A stretch of 64,000 nucleotides of DNA, taken from Anarhynchus alexandrinus (lineage: Eukaryota; Chordata; Aves; Charadriiformes; Charadriidae). The notes beneath the pieces are model-generated. The model searched no databases, was not told where the DNA came from, and was given only the letters and a program-made list of their open reading frames with translations. The DNA lies in the NCBI GenBank assembly GCA_008711295.1, contig VUYV01000054.1:3767318-3831317 (forward strand). Reading direction: 5' to 3'. Positions 1 to 57,949 of the stretch are shown here, piece by piece. A program made the translations under genes and the position numbers. How positions within the stretch are numbered: the stretch's first letter is position 1; every line of letters begins with the position of its first letter.

Positions 1-2984
1 GCACCAGCCCCACTTCAGAGCCCACACACATCCTTGGCACCAGGAGAGCACGCTTGTAAGTACCACCGGAGGAATGAAAGGGAAGGGAGGGGGGGATGAG
101 AGCCGCCCCCGGCATCTCCCCTCCGAGCCATCAGCTGTGTCCCCTGAGAGAGCAAACCCCTGCCCGCTCAGCCTTGTACATATGGATTTTAAACGCCTCA
201 CTGGGACTGGGAAAAAGGAAGACAAAAGTTTCATTCTTTCAAGTTTCCCAGTCCCTCCCTCTTGTCCTTTCCTCCCCTCAGGGGCTTGGGTTTGACTCCA
301 GCAGCCTCACAGAATCACAGAATGGTCAGGGTTGGAAGGGTCCTCTGGAGATCATCTAGGCCAACCCCCCCGCCAGAGCAGGGTCACCTACAGCAGGTTG
401 CACAGGACAGCATCCAGGTGGGTTTTGAATGTCTCCAGAGTGGGAGAATCCACAACCTCTCTGGGCAGCCTGTAACTCACATCCAAGTTTCCCTTGGTTT
501 TGGAGGTTTCAGAGGGCAAGACCACAGTTTCATGAAAGAAATGAGTATGGTCATTGCCAGGCATTTGACCGAGGGGGTGTTTGAGTGCTCGAGGAACCGG
601 AGCCAGCCTTCCCTCACATCCCCCCAGCATTGCACAGTCACCGGCATCCTGCCTTAAAAATAACCTGGGGAGCCTCTAGGGAAGATCCAGTGCCCTGTGG
701 AGTTACAGATGCACTCAGTGCCCTGTGCCTTCATTTGGCTTTGTAGGGGACAGCAGGAAGAAAGCAGGGCAGCTACAGAGGGAAAAAAATCTAGCAAAAT
801 GATGTCTCTTCCCAGGAAGGATCTTTTTCCCAGGAAGAAGAGCCAGGTTATGGGGTGACGATTGGCAGCAGTGCCAGAAAAAGGACTGTTTATGTCCCTC
901 AGGTACCTGGATGCAAGGTGAGATGTGCACGACACTTGCTGCAATGCCGGTACTGCAGGCAGGGACTGCTCCCGCATCCTGAGAGCCTGTGAGCCACCCG
1001 GGCAGCTCTGCCGGGACCCGGGGCTGGAAGGGGCCTCGAGCACCCATGGGTGAGGTGAGGGGAGTACACACAGGCCACGTTTTGGTGCTTCTGGTGGCCC
1101 TGTCCCCCACTGCTGCCCAAGACCTGGTGAGGAGGACCAGCCCCAGCACTTCTGCCAGCCGCACGCCAGCAGCATCTGTTTCTGGGGTACTTTTGTTCCC
1201 GATTTATCCCCTGTCTCCTGGAGCTATTATAAGCAGGTACAATCTGCATTGCCATTGTTATTCAGATGATGTACAGATAATTTTAACCTTTCTGTTCCAT
1301 TTGTCAAGGGGCTTTTTTTAGCCTCTCCGCCTGCCAGGCAGAGCGCTGGCTCTCCGACAGCAAAGGCTCCCCGTTTTGCAGCACCAGTTTCCCTTGCTAG
1401 GGTGAAGCTCTGCCTTCCCATTCTCCAGGTATCGTTTTCATGGCCCCAGGTATGTTAGGAGATGTGGGGAAAGGCAGAAGAGGAGGTTAAGCACTCAGCC
1501 AGCTACATCCATCACTCATCCTTGCACCAGCCTGCCAGGCAGGGCTCCGCGGGATGTCCATCAGAGACCTGCATGCTCAGTCCCACTTTCAAAGCCTTTT
1601 GGGCAGTTCATACCTGAGACACTTACTTCCAAAAATGTCAATGCAGGAGTTCTGGCCCACACAGGAGGAGCTCCTCTCCTTAAACGGCTTCCAGCGCTGG
1701 TGCAAAGCCCTTCATGATGAAGAAGGCATCGCCTCCCTGCAGAGCCTTCCCTACAGTTAGGGGTGTAGATCACTTTTTGGGCTATAAAATGGGAATGTGC
1801 TTCCCCACCCAAAAAAGGATGGGCTTTGCCTCCAACCCCTGGCTGTCACTGCATCCATCGCCTGGGCAAGTGCCCTCAAAGCTGGGCCATCTCCTGGGCA
1901 ATGTTCTTACCTAGTCTGTACACCTTCTGCTGAAAACATGCTTTTTAGCCCTTCAGGACCAGAAGAGTTGAAAAACAAACCTGGCAGCATTTGGAAAATA
2001 AAGGGAAAGAGTCCGAAAGTAAAGGGCAACATAAAGCTAGTTCCTATAGGTCGTGACGTTTGGGCTTCGTCCCCAGTGGCACACGCAGAGAGGGGCAGCA
2101 GTGCACAGGATACACACAAGGTAAGCTCAGCTCGAAGTGGTCTAGATGAGCAGAGCAATTGCCTTCATCCTTCCTTGAGCTCTTCTTGGCACAGCACCTT
2201 CCCGCTGCTGGGAAANTGTTGAAAAGCCATAAAATATCCCTGTCACCGTGCTCAGCCTGCAGACTGCTGCAGGCTGCTGACTCGTCTCTGACTGCCGGAG
2301 AACTTTTTGTGCTTTAAACAGCTCTGCAAAAGAAAAATATGAGGCCTGACTTCAGCATCTTGGCTTGACAACTCACCCGTGAGCTTTTGACCAGGCAACA
2401 GCATCTGAATCCACTTGACATCTCCCGGGCGCAGGCGTGGAGGGATGGCCAAGCTGTTCGGATCCCCCAAAGCCCTGTACCCCAGTAGGTTTTCCAAGCC
2501 CTTGGTTTACAGGCTGGTGCTCCCTTGCATTTCTCCAGGGATACGATGTCACCACGATGCTCTCAGCTTCCTCTGGCCAGTTTGCTCTGGTGACGCTGTT
2601 AACAGCTCCTCAGGCTTCTGGCCCCAGCCCCACTGGTGCCCTCAACCCCTCAGTGTCCCTCAGGTGGTATCTGGAAGCAGCCAGGCATGACCCATAGCTC
2701 CCCCAGGGTTACAGCCCTCTCTGAACATACTCCCTGCCTCTCTCCTTTGCAGCCCCCCGACTCTGCCTGGGGACCATAGGGATGCCAGGGCACCACTGGC
2801 AGGGGATGTCCCCTGTGCCCACACTGGAGAACACCCCATCCTGTGTGATGGGGCTGCTCAGCACAGGCTGTGTGACATCCCCTCCCTGCCATGGGGACCT
2901 TTTGTGGGGCTCCAGCATCTCACCCAGGGTCCCTGCAGCCCCACCAGCACAGGGGTAATGCCAACAAGACAGGGTCCATGGCAG
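1..2984. other. Downstream flank of CACNA1E
   Basis: No gene recognised on either strand. A CR1 fragment lies at 308-474. The short open frames here have no recognisable domains. One undetermined base occurs at 2216. Confidence 0.6.
308..474 (-). mobile_element. CR1 LINE 3'-end fragment
   Basis: The + strand reads the reverse complement of an avian CR1 3' end: acagaatggtcagggttgga, gatcatctaggccaaccccc, gcaggttgcacaggacagca and gggttttgaatgtctccaga. The insert is truncated, as CR1 copies usually are, and similarity fades after about 474. Confidence 0.9.
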
Positions 2985-3000
2985 TTCTTTACAACAAGGT

Positions 3001-3006
3001 TTTATT
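3001..3006 (-). promoter_or_regulatory. Candidate poly(A) signal AATAAA for CACNA1E
   Basis: The minus strand reads AATAAA here, followed after about 15-35 nt by a GU-rich stretch (cctgtcttgttggc). Cleavage would fall near 2980-2990. It is the only canonical hexamer on the minus strand found between the stop codon and this point. Confidence 0.55.
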
Positions 3007-6000
3007 TTTCTTTCCTTTTGACAAAAAACATTGAAGTTGTACATTGCCGTCAGTCAGTTCGGTTCCCCGTTTGGGTCCAAACGAGCATGTTATGTTACAA
3101 CATCCCACCCCAGTGCCTGGGGGATAAAGGCAGAGCATCTCCCACCCACCCCCCCCCCACCCNACCAACCCCAAAATGGGGGGGGGGGTCTGCCCTCCGA
3201 CGCCTCACAGGGGGACAGGAGGATGGGGTTGTGACAGCCAGCCTGGAGGGGACAGCGGGGGTCTGTGTTCTGGGGCTGCCTCATTCCCCCCGCACACCCT
3301 CCGCGGTCCTCCCAGGAGCATTGCAGGGCTTCGAGCCCAGTCCCAGCACCAAGCTGGGAACCAGTTGCATGCTACTGGTGAATTCCTGCCTGGGCAGGGG
3401 CTTGTCCTGTGCAGGCAGAGGTTGAAACACATCCCCCGCTTTCTCATCCTCCCTCCCATGGTCAAGCACGGCCAGCAGCCACTGACGGTGAGTGCGGTGG
3501 CAGGTCCCTGCTGTCCGGGAGGTGAAGGAGATGTCCAAAAAGCCACAGACGAGAGATCGTACAGCAGCAAAGTGAGTCCAGCGCCTTGAAAAGTGAGACA
3601 CAGACTGCAATGGCGCCTCAGAGCTGCTTTTCTTTTGCCTTTGGCACAGTCTTTTCCGTGGTTCTCCTGGGGGTTGTTTTTGGTTTCAGAGACGTGCTTT
3701 GGAGGTGCCACCTTGTCCCCACAGGTCCCTGCCTGCCCTCCCACCGCAGGAGCAGGACTGTGGCTATTGCAGGAGAGATAGGAACAGGCCATTCCCCCCC
3801 ACCACCACCACCCCCCACCCCGAGATAAGAGGGGCTCTGGTTTGCTTCATACAGTTTCTGTACGTTAGTAAAACACAGGTCTTACATACCAAAAAGCTCT
3901 GGTTCGGATGCCACAGCCCATTGCCACGTGCGGGTGCACCCCGAGGGGCTCTGCCCCAGCCCGTACCACCACTGCAGAGCATTGCCGCACACCACTCGCC
4001 AGCCCCATTTTGGGGCCGAGGAAAGAAAAACACCCAAAGCTTCAAATCAGGATGAAACGTGCCCNATCCCTCCCTCCCACCCAACAGCCACAGACACAAA
4101 AAACCGCCTCCTCCCCTCCCCACGGGCTGTTACTCAGAACCCGGCGTATTGTCAGACACCTTTCTGCATTTAGAAGGAGACGATGCCAGCGCCTATATTT
4201 AGAGCACGTATGGCATCGCCTCCCCCAGCCCCCGGCACCACCGCATCCCCAGCCCCGGCCCCCACGCAGTCCCATGCTGTCCGTCAGGCCTCGCCTCCCC
4301 CAAACTCCAGCACAGGGAGCAATGCTCCAGCAGCTTCAGGTTGAAGCCACTAACTGCTCACGGGTGGCTGGAAGGTGACAGGCCATGCCCAGAAGGGGAC
4401 AGGAAATGCCCATGCCACCGGCCAGCACCAGGGACCTTCCCCACAGCTGCATGGGGCACAGCTTGCCCCCAAGCACCAAGACGGGGGGTGCAGGAGCCGA
4501 GCCAGAGTGATGGAGAGGGCTTTCTGGAGAATTTTTAGATCCTTTGGCAGCTGGAAGTATCTGTTCAGGAAGCACAGGGTGAGCAGGAACGGCAGAGGTG
4601 CCACCCGCCAGCAGGGACCAATCAAGGCAGTAGGAGCTTTTTGGCCCCATAAGCGAAATCTGCTCCTTGGGTGTGCAGAGGGCAGTTTGACCATTAGAAA
4701 GAGGGGTTTTGGTCCACAACCGAGCCCGGGAGTGGGAAGCCTTCGGAGCTGGTGGGATTTGCTTCTTGCAAAGCAGAGCTCCTCTGGGGGAGCTCACAAA
4801 GCGATCGGGGCAGGGGCTGATCTGCACATGCAGGGGCAGGGCAGTTTGTGCCCATAGCATCTTTCAGTCAGGAGAAAATATGGGTTATTTAGGGCCAAAG
4901 CAGAGCCTGGCCAGAGCTGCTGCTTGACCAGCCAGAAGGGCTGGAGAACATCCCCCAAGGACCTGGACCACAGTAATAACCCGCAGCAGAATGAAGCCAT
5001 GGGCAGGAGGAAGGGCAGGACAAGGGCTGTGCCACCTCCCCCTGCCCAGCCCAGCGGGCTGAAGGCCACATCCCATCTCCACACACATGGCCACGCCTGG
5101 TCCAACCACACCGACCAGACCCCCCACCCACGGAGCAAGCCTTTCCCTGAGGCTCCAAAGGCACAGCACTCTCCCGCTCCCCAGGACCACGCTCGGGCTG
5201 ACGATGGACACAACTCACAGCAGAAACACGCCCGTGATCACCAAGGTGAGCCACCCATCACCACAAGGCCACCAGCACCACCCCAAGCTGGGGGGGCAAA
5301 GCATCGCACCCACAGCCGAGGGTGCACGCAGATTGTTAGAGCTGACAGCACATAATTACCAGATTAATTAACGACCGACACTGGAAGGTGGCCCTGTACT
5401 GCATTGTCAGTACTTGCAGGAGGTGCGAGCCACCCTGCCCACTCTCCGGACCACGATCTTCCCCAAAGCCCTGCTGGCCCTCAGACACCCACCTGCCCCC
5501 ACGCCGGGGCCATGGGGTTTGCAAACCCAGCCACCCCCATGGCGGCCCCCCTCCAAAAGGGGTGCCAGGCCCTGGGATTGAGCAGGGGAAACCAAGGCAG
5601 GGGAGGTGCCGAAGCCGGGCTCCTCTGCCAGGAAGACAGATCTCAGGGTACCGTGATGCACGCACAACATCTCTCCCCTGTAGACACGGGAATCTTCTTT
5701 TCCTGGGAAAACACAGCAAAGAAGCCTCCGAGAGGTTTGCCATCACCCCTCCGGCACTGCTGGTGCCGTGCAAGCCATACCTCCAAGGATAGCCCCGTCC
5801 TCGTCCCTTGGGCATCCCGCTCCCGCAGGGACCGCACGGCACAGCTGGCAGCAGAGCTGCCCGAAGACCCTTCGCCACGACCACCTCTAATGGAGAAAAT
5901 GCAATTCCCACCGCTGGAAACATCTGGGACAGGGCGAGGGGAGCAAGGTGACATTCCCAATGCTCTGCTACAGTGACGGGTGCACAGCAGCCCCCTGGGG

Positions 6001-6089
6001 CGGGGGGGGCTTGGTCCTGCCCCCACCAAACAGGGTGCGGGCTGTAAAACCCCCAAGGGGCTCCCCAGCATTGTCAGATGACTAAAACA

Positions 6090-6205
6090 AATCCATGTAT
6101 GTGTATATCTTTATATATACAGCATATAAATATATATACACACACATACCGTATATACACACACAGGCACACCTAGAGTTCTCCGTATATAAATAAATAT
6201 ATGTC
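6090..6205. repeat. TA/CA-rich simple sequence
   Basis: Imperfect alternating TA and CA runs (tatatata, cacacaca) inside the probable 3' UTR. One undetermined base follows at 6224. Confidence 0.75.
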
Positions 6206-6603
6206 GGTGGGAGACAGGATACANGAGCTACTCTGGTCTGCCTGGTGTACCCCAAACCCTTAGCCCCCCGCACCCCGCCATCACACCTTGTGCCCCTTTT
6301 CCGGGCTGGATGAGACCCTTGGGGAGGGAAATTCAAAGCCACAGCAGCACGAGCCCAAGCGACAGAGCAAAGGGGGCCCCGGGTACCCCCTTGCTGGGAC
6401 TCCCCGGCCTCGGGGAGCGGAAAACCATCGGGACAAACCTTCCCGGGGGTCCCGCTCGGGGCAGGGAGGAGGGCTGCGGCCGGGGGGGGCTCTCACTCGC
6501 CCCCCAGCACGCACGCCCAGCCGGGCCACTCCACCGCCCATCAAATGCTTCTCTGTGCAGAAAAAAAAAAGTGATAGTAATAAATGAAAGTCAACAGATT
6601 TTA

Positions 6604-6680
6604 ATTTTTTTTTTGCACAAAGACTTTTTTTTTCTTTTTTTTTTTTTTTTTTTTTTTTGTTTTTTTTTTTTTCCTTCTCT

Positions 6681-6714
<34 letters not shown>

Positions 6715-6741
6715 CTCCNTTTGGGGTGGTTTTTTTTTTTT
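6604..6741 (-). repeat. Long A-rich tract in the 3' UTR (T-rich on + strand)
   Basis: About 138 bases that are nearly all T on the + strand with scattered C and G, so A-rich in the transcript, starting about 110 nt after the stop codon. It contains one undetermined base (6719). It could prime internally with oligo-dT or bind poly(A)-binding protein. Confidence 0.85.
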
Positions 6742-6849
6742 CATTCCCAGGCGTGGCGAAGAGGCATGCATTGGACAAGGGGCAGGGCGGCGGCGGGGCA
6801 GTTGGGGAGCTGAGCCGGAGCTGGGACTGAGGTGGGGGGGATCAGGCTT

Positions 6850-53648
<46,799 letters not shown>

Positions 53649-54627
53649 TCAGTGTCTCACGCGAACTGTCCAGGCACTATGACCAGTCCAGAGAAGGACA
53701 ACAGCTCGGCACTGCACCAGGCAGTTCCACATGCGCACCGCGTGGGCAAGGACATGTCAAACACTGAGCAACACTGGCCAGAGCTAATGCCGTGCCCACT
53801 GCTCATGCAGCCTTTAACACACCTGGTGCATGGATATACTAGCACCCACCACACGCTCACATGCACTCCTAGGCACAATCATAAACACACTCCTTGGCAC
53901 ATAAGACATATGATTTCACCTATAGCCCAGCCCAGAGCTATGCAAAGATACCCATATGGAGCTGGGGCTATACACACCTTCTCACAGGCAGTTAAAACAC
54001 AAGACCACACTGGTAAGCATGGTGCGCTTTCCAGTATACACACGCTCGTGGCCATACCCAGAAGGCCTATGCCGACTGCCCTGCTGAGGTTTTCACCCAC
54101 CCTGTATGAAGAAGCACCCGAAGCCCTAAGCATGTATGCAAAGGCCATCACACACAAAGAAACAAAAATATTTGGCAGAAAGCACAGGGGTGGCAATATA
54201 GGTAACCTCCCACCCATGCCGTGGGTTATACGTTAGATGACACGGAGGGACCTGTTTCTAGGGGGTCCCACACCCCATGCTCACACACACCACATACCTG
54301 GGGCATCTCGAGCCGCATGTTATACCTCTATTGACAACCACATTTGCACACAAGGAGCATCCCTCACACCAAGCGTCCCTCCAGCACACCCTCCTTCCTT
54401 GCAACAACATCACAGGGATGCAATCTGCTGGCTGCAGCTCCCCGTCCTGTCCCCGAGCCCCAGTGGCTGCAGAGCCCCAGCTGCACAGAGGAATCTAGCC
54501 CTGGCCCTCAGCCCCCTCCCTGTCCCAGGCTGCTCCAAGGGAAGCATCATTGTGAAGAACAAATGGCACAGTTCTCTCTGCAAGACGAACGTCTCTCTCC
54601 CCAGAGACTAGCAGCAATCTCCAGCCT

Positions 54628-54658
54628 CAAAAAAAAAAAAAAAGTATATATATATTCA
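54628..54658. repeat. A-run plus TA microsatellite
   Basis: About 15 A followed by gtatatatatat in intron 7. There is no sign of a retroposed gene upstream of the A-run. Confidence 0.7.
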
Positions 54659-54744
54659 AAAGAACTGAAAGAATTGGTCTGTCTGCTGCAGAGAGAGTTC
54701 AAGTGCATTACCCCAGCTGAGCTATTACACCCTTAATGCTGTGT

Positions 54745-54785
54745 GGGCTTTTGCATGTGTGTGTGTGCGCGCGTGTGTTTGTGTG
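54745..54785. repeat. TG/CG alternating tract
   Basis: Reads tgtgtgtgtgtgcgcgcgtg then tgtttgtgtg. Alternating purine-pyrimidine with a CG core is a classic Z-DNA-prone sequence. It lies in intron 7. Confidence 0.8.
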
Positions 54786-57743
54786 AAAAGCCCTGAATGT
54801 TCCCTGCATCTCTTGTTTAAGATCCCCAGACAATTCAAGCGTTTTTAATTCCACCCCAGGAAGGTGAAGTTTCCTGCCGCTCTGGCATTAAGCATCAAAT
54901 GACTCTCCCCCTCCATCGCTGGCTTTCAGACTGAAATGAGACTTTCTTCCTAGGGCAGGGAAGGGGGAGAGAACAAAAGGCGAGGAAGAGAAAAGCAGCC
55001 TAAGTGGAGGGAAGGAGGGCGGGAGGAGACGGGGGAGAAGGAAGGACCTCCCACAGCCAACAGCGAAACGCACTCTCAGTTTTGGGCATGCCATGCCAAA
55101 AACCCGCCTTGCCCTCGCCGGAGGAAAGACAGGACCATTTTGGCTGTGCCATCATCCCTCACCGGCCTTTGTTAGCAAATTTGGGATGTCAAGAGATGAG
55201 AAGACGCCATTTGCAGCCAGAGTTAGAAGGGAAGTTGCCTCTCTCCCTCTGGTTTGGTCTGCTGGTCCTCCCATGTGCTGAACCTCTGCCCCATGGGCCA
55301 TAACCCCATGCCAGCCAGCACCTTGGCAGAACTTTTGCCAGCCAGACCCTGCAGAAATATTCCACAACCTGGAGCACCTGGAAAGCTTCCCCTGATTTAC
55401 ACCAGCTGGGAATCTGGCCCCTCTCTGCCACCTCCTGCTTGCCCATCCCTCTGTCTTCCAGCTGCTCCTCTGCTGAGGCTGGTGTCTCCTTTTGCTGCGT
55501 GGCAAGAGAAGCCATCACCATGTGTCCGCAGTGAAACCCAGTCAGAAGGACCAGATAAGCCTCAAATCACCTTTTCCCGGAGAAGGGAATGGAAGCATCT
55601 TTTCCAGCACCCCCCTCATCAAGCAACATTTCCCCCTACCAAACCGTTTGCTCACGGAGCCCTAATTTGCAAGAAGCTGGTGCCACACGCATCCAGGGAC
55701 AAGGTCTGTGCAGCCGCGGCAGCGTCTCTGAGGGAGACACTTCCCACACGCTTGATCCTTAATGGAACTTAATTGCTTTTGTCCATTAGAAGGAGGAAAG
55801 GGTGGCAGAGAGGGGAGGGGAAAAAAAAAAAGTTAAGCTCAACTTAATGAATTATTACATTTCAGAGAGACACGTTACCGAGCAGGGCAGCAGCGGGGGC
55901 TGGTGACATCTGAGAGTGGGTAGGCGATGCTGACAGATCAAGGATTGCTCAGAGCCAATTTGCAGCAGCGGGTAGAGATAATACTGTATGTGAGTGAGAA
56001 CAGGGCCAGCGACGGTGACTGACAGCCGCTTGGGAAGGCTCCAAGTCGCAGGCAGGGCGGCATCGCATCGCCGAGAGAGCCGGGCGCCTGCCTCCCATGG
56101 AAGGGCTCTGCTCCCCCCGGTGTGTTTGGGTTACATTGCCATGGATGGCCCAATTTTGCCTTGCAAAGAGCCCCGGGGCTGTGCTGCCTGATGAGGTCCC
56201 TGGAAGGTGGCACAGAAGACCCCCAAGCAGAGGGCATGGTTCCCACCGGCAACAGCTCTGCTGCCCCCCTGGGTCTCCTGGCCCCAAATCCTGATGTCTC
56301 CAGGATGATAATGTCCACCCATGACAGCTGAGCTACAGTCGTGCTGACCCTGTGTCATTGCAGCCCCTCTCTATCCGGCCTTGTAAAGCTGAAGGCACAC
56401 AGAAAGCAACTGAGATGAGCACTGAAGGTCATGGTGGGAGCTGGGGAGCAGTGTGCCATCTGTCCTCCTGCACGCGAGGGCACCATCCATCCACACGCCG
56501 TGCCCAGCCTGCCGGGGTGATTGGAGCACAGATGGTTTGCTCCTCCTCTGCCTGCAAATTCTCCTCTACAGCCTCGGCATTCCACTCACGTGGTGAGAGA
56601 GCATCTCTGCTCCCAGCAGGAGACCTCGGGGGTCACCGCCACACTCGGTCGCCTTCCTTCCCGGTCCCCTGCACCCTCGCTCACACCAGGGCAGTGATGT
56701 TTTTACTACATTGGTGTGCTCTGCTCAAAGGACCGGTGAGCCCAGGTCTGGTTTTCATGGGAGAAGAACCCACGTGAATACATTCAGCTTGAAAATGGGC
56801 TCCATTTTTGGAGGAAAAAAAAAAAGGGGGTGGGGGCAAACAAAAAAAAACCCACAACAAAAAACCCAATCACAAAAAAAACAACAACCAAAAACCACCT
56901 AAGAAGAAAAGAATATCACAGATGCTGCAACCCACTTTTATCCTTTCTGGACCTTCTTTGAGTCCAGAGAGAATATAGCACCGGTCACATCAATATTGTG
57001 GCTTCCATGCTTTGAAATTGCAAGCCAACCGCCTTCAAACCCATCAATTTGTCACCTTTTGCCACCGTTAAAGGCACCTCCAACAAACCAGTTACCAAAC
57101 AGGTCTGAAAAATGATACAAGGCAGCAGAAAGGAAGGGGTGGGAAGAGGAGAAATACTGAATTACACGCTGAGGATGAGGTAGCAGTACTGTGCTGCTGT
57201 GAAAAAAAAACATATATAACGGGATGTATAACAAGGAACACCATCTGTAAGACATCAGGTAATACTGCTGCTCTCCTCAGCACTCGTGAGGTCTCAGCTC
57301 ATGGCTCCGACTCAGTTTTGAGCACCGCAATTTGAGGAAAAACCGCCTTCGACTCCCGGAGGGTGTCAGGGAAGGTTATGGGACAGAACTGACAACAGAC
57401 GGTTTGGAAAACACGGATGAGACAGTTGCAAACCAGGGGGATCAGATGGTATTTACCCAAGAGGTGTAAAGGAACTAAAGTGAGAGTGTTGAACTAACTG
57501 TGCAGTCTGTAACCTGGTGCTTCAACTTAAACAGACGGTGGCGAGCAGGCGCAGCAGAACTGGCATTGCAGACCGGGATTATCGCACCGAACCGACAGCA
57601 AAGGTTAGAGCAGACAGTCCAAAAGGTACAAAAAACCTCTGCAGGGGGAAGATGTGCTTCATAGGTCTGCTTTGAGGGAGGCAACAAGTTTTCTGGATAA
57701 GGGGAATTGCTTGATTTAAGTTCACTTGAATTGCCAGAAGTGA

Positions 57744-57880
57744 GAGAAGATTCAAGGGCAGGTCGGACAGGGCTCTGAGCAACCTCATCTAGTTGAAGAT
57801 GTCCCTGCCAATTGCAGGGGGGTTGGAGTAGAGGACCTTTAAAGGTCCCTTCCAATCCAAACCATTTTATGATTCCTTAA
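57744..57880 (+). mobile_element. CR1 LINE 3' end in intron 7
   Basis: Direct CR1 tail: ggcaggtcggacagggctct, gagcaacctcatctagttga, tgcaggggggttggagtaga, ggacctttaaaggtcccttc and an ending like ccattttatgattcc. An upstream stretch from about 57265 (cactcgtgaggtctcag, ttgagcaccgcaatttgagg) may be an older, more diverged part of the same or another CR1 element. Orientation is antisense to the gene. Confidence 0.88.
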
Positions 57881-57926
57881 CAAAGCTGGAAAGTCTTCCC
57901 ATGAAGTACTAACTGGTGAAAAGAAT

Positions 57927-57949
57927 TAAAAAAAAAAAAAAAAAAAAAA
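57927..57949. repeat. Poly(A) run in intron 7
   Basis: About 22 uninterrupted A residues begin about 50 bp past a CR1 tail. It may be the tail of a small retroposed piece or simple expansion. Confidence 0.75.

Larger units (their letters stand above)
2985..6849 (-). other. CACNA1E: Probable CACNA1E 3' UTR
   Basis: No ORF with recognisable coding character follows the stop. The first canonical AATAAA met on the minus strand is at 3001-3006, giving a 3' UTR of about 3.9 kb. The interval holds an A-rich tract (6604-6741), a TA/CA-rich stretch (6090-6205) and several short G/C homopolymers. The extent is inferred; transcript data are needed to fix the end. Confidence 0.55.

Noticed and set aside
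6281..6778. Minus-strand open frame with a long lysine run
   Set aside because: The lysines come from the A-rich tract in the 3' UTR, and the frame has no domain or start context.
57265..57743. A possible separate retroelement upstream of the CR1 tail
   Set aside because: Only scattered similarity to CR1-like wording is visible; it is too diverged to define as its own feature.
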